Shown piece after piece: positions 62,837-64,000 of a stretch of DNA of 64,000 nt. The stretch is taken from NCBI RefSeq assembly GCF_041906005.1, contig NZ_JAYRJY010000001.1, positions 1,116,001 through 1,180,000 on the forward strand. Reading direction: 5' to 3'. The DNA is from Ferrovibrio sp041906005. GTDB taxonomy: Bacteria; Pseudomonadota; Alphaproteobacteria; Ferrovibrionales; Ferrovibrionaceae. Every line of letters starts with the position of its first letter. The first letter of the stretch is position 1. The notes under the pieces are model-generated. The model was not told the DNA's origin and ran no database searches. It saw only the letters and a list, made by a program, of their open reading frames with translations. The translations under genes and the position numbers were made by a program.

Positions 62837-62919
62837 CATTGTCCATTCAACGATCGACGCTGCTGCTTGCCTGGGGAGGCGGGCGGAAGGCCGATCAATC
62901 CACTGCGCCGTTGCAGTGG
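62836..62919 (-). promoter_or_regulatory. ANTAR (NasT) antitermination target: two hexaloop hairpins
   Basis: P1 (62900-62919): stem CCACTGC/GCAGTGG with loop AACGGC. P2 (62836-62853): stem TCGTTG/CAATGG (with wobble pairs) and loop AATGGA. Both loops have six bases with A at position 1 and G at position 4, the known signature of ANTAR RNA targets. They lie between the promoter and the leader terminator, as in known nas leaders. NasT binding would favour P1-P2 and block the terminator. Confidence 0.85.
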
Positions 62920-62933
62920 GCTTCGATGATTAC

Positions 62934-62952
62934 AAAGCAGGATGCGTGCCAG
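62934..62952 (-). promoter_or_regulatory. Sigma-54 (RpoN)-type promoter of the nrtA operon
   Basis: Minus strand reads TGGCACG-N4-CTGCT, against the consensus TGGCACG-N4-TTGCT, with GG and GC in the -24/-12 register. It would start a transcript near 62922, giving an about 195-base leader before nrtA. RpoN with NtrC would link the operon to nitrogen limitation. Confidence 0.72.
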
Positions 62953-63038
62953 AGCTGGATATCGCGCTTTTTCAAGCTCCTAGACGAGCGGCCTCCGTTA
63001 CGTCGCCATGTTGCGCTGCACAAAAACGAGGCACCTGC

Positions 63039-63626
63039 CTATTTCTTTTTGAGCAGGTCGGCAAAGGCCAGCAGGTTTTCCGCCACGTCAACAAGGCGCT
63101 GCTGGCGATCCATCGCCAGTTTGCGCAGCGCGGCATAGGCCTCGTCCTCGGCCAGGCCGCGCTCACGCATCAGCAGGCCTTTGGCCCGGTCGATCAGCTT
63201 GCGCTCGTTCAGCGTGGCCCTGGTTTTCTGTAGTTCCTCGCGCAAGGCCTGGAATTCGCGGAAGCGTGCAATTGCCACGTCGACAATCGGTTTCACCCGG
63301 TTCACGTTCAGCCCGTCGATGACATAGGCCGAGACGCCGGCCTGCATGGCCTGCTCGATCATCGACTCGTCCGACTGGTCGACGAACATCACCACCGGTC
63401 GCGGCTGTTCGGCGTTGATCTGTCGCATGCTGTCGATGGTGTCGCGCGAGGGCGATTCCATATCCACGATGATGACGTCGGGCGCGATGTCCTGCACCTG
63501 GCGCGCACTCAGATCCCGCGGCGCGAGCTGAGCGACAAGGTCATAGCCCTGCTCGCGCAAAGCCGCGGCCAGCACGCCGGCGCGCTCGGGATTCTCGTCG
63601 ATCAACAGAATACGTACGCCTGCCAC
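63039..63626 (-). CDS. nasT: NasT nitrate response regulator, ANTAR RNA-binding antiterminator
   Basis: 195 residues from a GTG at 63626 (VAGVRILLIDENPERAG), chosen because upstream codons to 63695 do not match the family. The receiver-like domain covers residues 1-120 (IIVDMESPSRDTIDSM contains the phospho-acceptor-like Asp). A coiled linker follows and the ANTAR domain covers residues about 135-190 (ERKLIDRAKGLLMRERGLAEDEAYAALRKLAMD). NasT binds twin hexaloop RNA hairpins and prevents termination when nitrate is present. The target lies directly downstream. The partner sensor is probably the signal-less NrtA-like protein at 59212. Confidence 0.92.
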   Translation of the reverse strand: MAGVRILLIDENPERAGVLAAALREQGYDLVAQLAPRDLSARQVQDIAPDVIIVDMESPSRDTIDSMRQINAEQPRPVVMFVDQSDESMIEQAMQAGVSAYVIDGLNVNRVKPIVDVAIARFREFQALREELQKTRATLNERKLIDRAKGLLMRERGLAEDEAYAALRKLAMDRQQRLVDVAENLLAFADLLKKK

Positions 63627-63947
63627 AACCGGACACCCTGCACTGTCAGCCCTGTTTTCAAGCAAGATGCATACCGGAGCAGCAGGACCAAGCACTTCAT
63701 AACCGGCCGCACGGCATCGAAAGCCTGACCGGCAGCCCTATCGGCCAATATCGACGGCTCCGGACGTAGGCGATTATTTTCAGTGTAGCCCTATCGTTCT
63801 CATATCGGACAGGATTAGAATATTTACCTATGCCTGCCCATGCATCGGACCGCCATTTGTCGGCCATCGCAAAGCTGAAGGCTGGGCGGGCAATCCTGTA
63901 GCATAGCCATGCCGGGACGAGCGCGGCATGAATGAGGCATTCGTAAA
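63627..63947. other. Intergenic region upstream of nasT
   Basis: 321 bases between nasT and a possible plus-strand gene. The 63760-63840 part is more A/T-rich and may hold the nasT promoter. A minus-strand frame at 63697-63972 has no family motif and is probably not a gene. Confidence 0.4.
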
Positions 63948-64000
63948 ATGGCCAACACCACTTCCCTGGCAAAGATCGGCGATATTCAGGTATTCAAACT
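63948..64000 (+). CDS. Possible start of a new gene, truncated by the window edge
   Basis: An ATG at 63948 opens MANTTSLAKIGDIQVFK and stays open to the window end. TGAGG lies about 10 bases upstream. Too little is visible to name a family. Confidence 0.35.
   Translation, partial: MANTTSLAKIGDIQVFK

Noticed and set aside
63697..63972. Small minus-strand gene upstream of nasT
   Set aside because: No ribosome site, no family motif, and it overlaps the possible plus-strand start at 63948.

Overview
The window reads as a high-GC alphaproteobacterial chromosome. I infer this from the codon bias, the initiator-tRNA 3' sequence, the NasT-type control of nitrate assimilation and the style of the fused CysG; a Rhodospirillales-like host is plausible but not proven. 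No rRNA, CRISPR array, transposase or intact tRNA is visible.

Region 1 (1-36052) is a large surface-polysaccharide cluster, almost entirely on the minus strand and tightly packed with 1-30 bp gaps or ATGA overlaps. It holds a Wzm/Wzt ABC exporter whose Wzt has a C-terminal glycan-binding domain, and seven glycosyltransferase-like proteins, four of which look like one paralogous family. It also holds three AsnB-type glutamine amidotransferases, three SDR epimerases, two DegT/WbpE-type aminotransferases, and many decorating enzymes (methyltransferases, acyltransferases, PhyH, FkbM, radical SAM, a deacetylase-like protein and a GH43-like propeller protein). The upstream end carries a WbpB-WbpE-WbpD set plus a TviB/WbpO/WbpA-type UDP-sugar 6-dehydrogenase. 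Together these predict a UDP-2,3-diacetamido-2,3-dideoxy-hexuronic acid pathway. With three amidotransferases, the glycan may contain uronamides, as in the Bordetella wbm O-antigen. One gene (7091-8248) points the other way.

Region 2 (36053-37247) is a junction: a terminator, a 3' fragment of an initiator tRNA-Met, and a decayed, inverted fragment of a wbpE-like gene. It looks like a recombination scar or island edge.

Region 3 (37248-51203) holds two convergent genes sharing a bidirectional terminator. One is a TPR-containing lipoprotein secretin. The other is a giant exported protein of about 4012 residues. The giant has a signal peptide, a tandem array with seven recognisable repeat anchors (copies about 440 residues apart in the centre, with nearly identical DNA), a coiled coil, ricin-type beta-trefoil-like lectin repeats, six tectonin-like repeats and a DM9/DUF3421-like tail. 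I do not recognise this architecture from any described protein. It is the best candidate here for an undescribed system.

Region 4 (51455-63626) is a complete nitrate-assimilation operon read on the minus strand: nasT, then a regulated leader, nrtA, nrtB, a signal-less NrtA/NasS-like gene, nrtD, nirB, nirD, nasA and cysG. The leader contains a sigma-54-type promoter, two hairpins with hexanucleotide loops carrying A at position 1 and G at position 4, and a strong intrinsic terminator. That is the layout expected of an ANTAR (NasT) antitermination leader. A possible new gene begins at 63948 and leaves the window.
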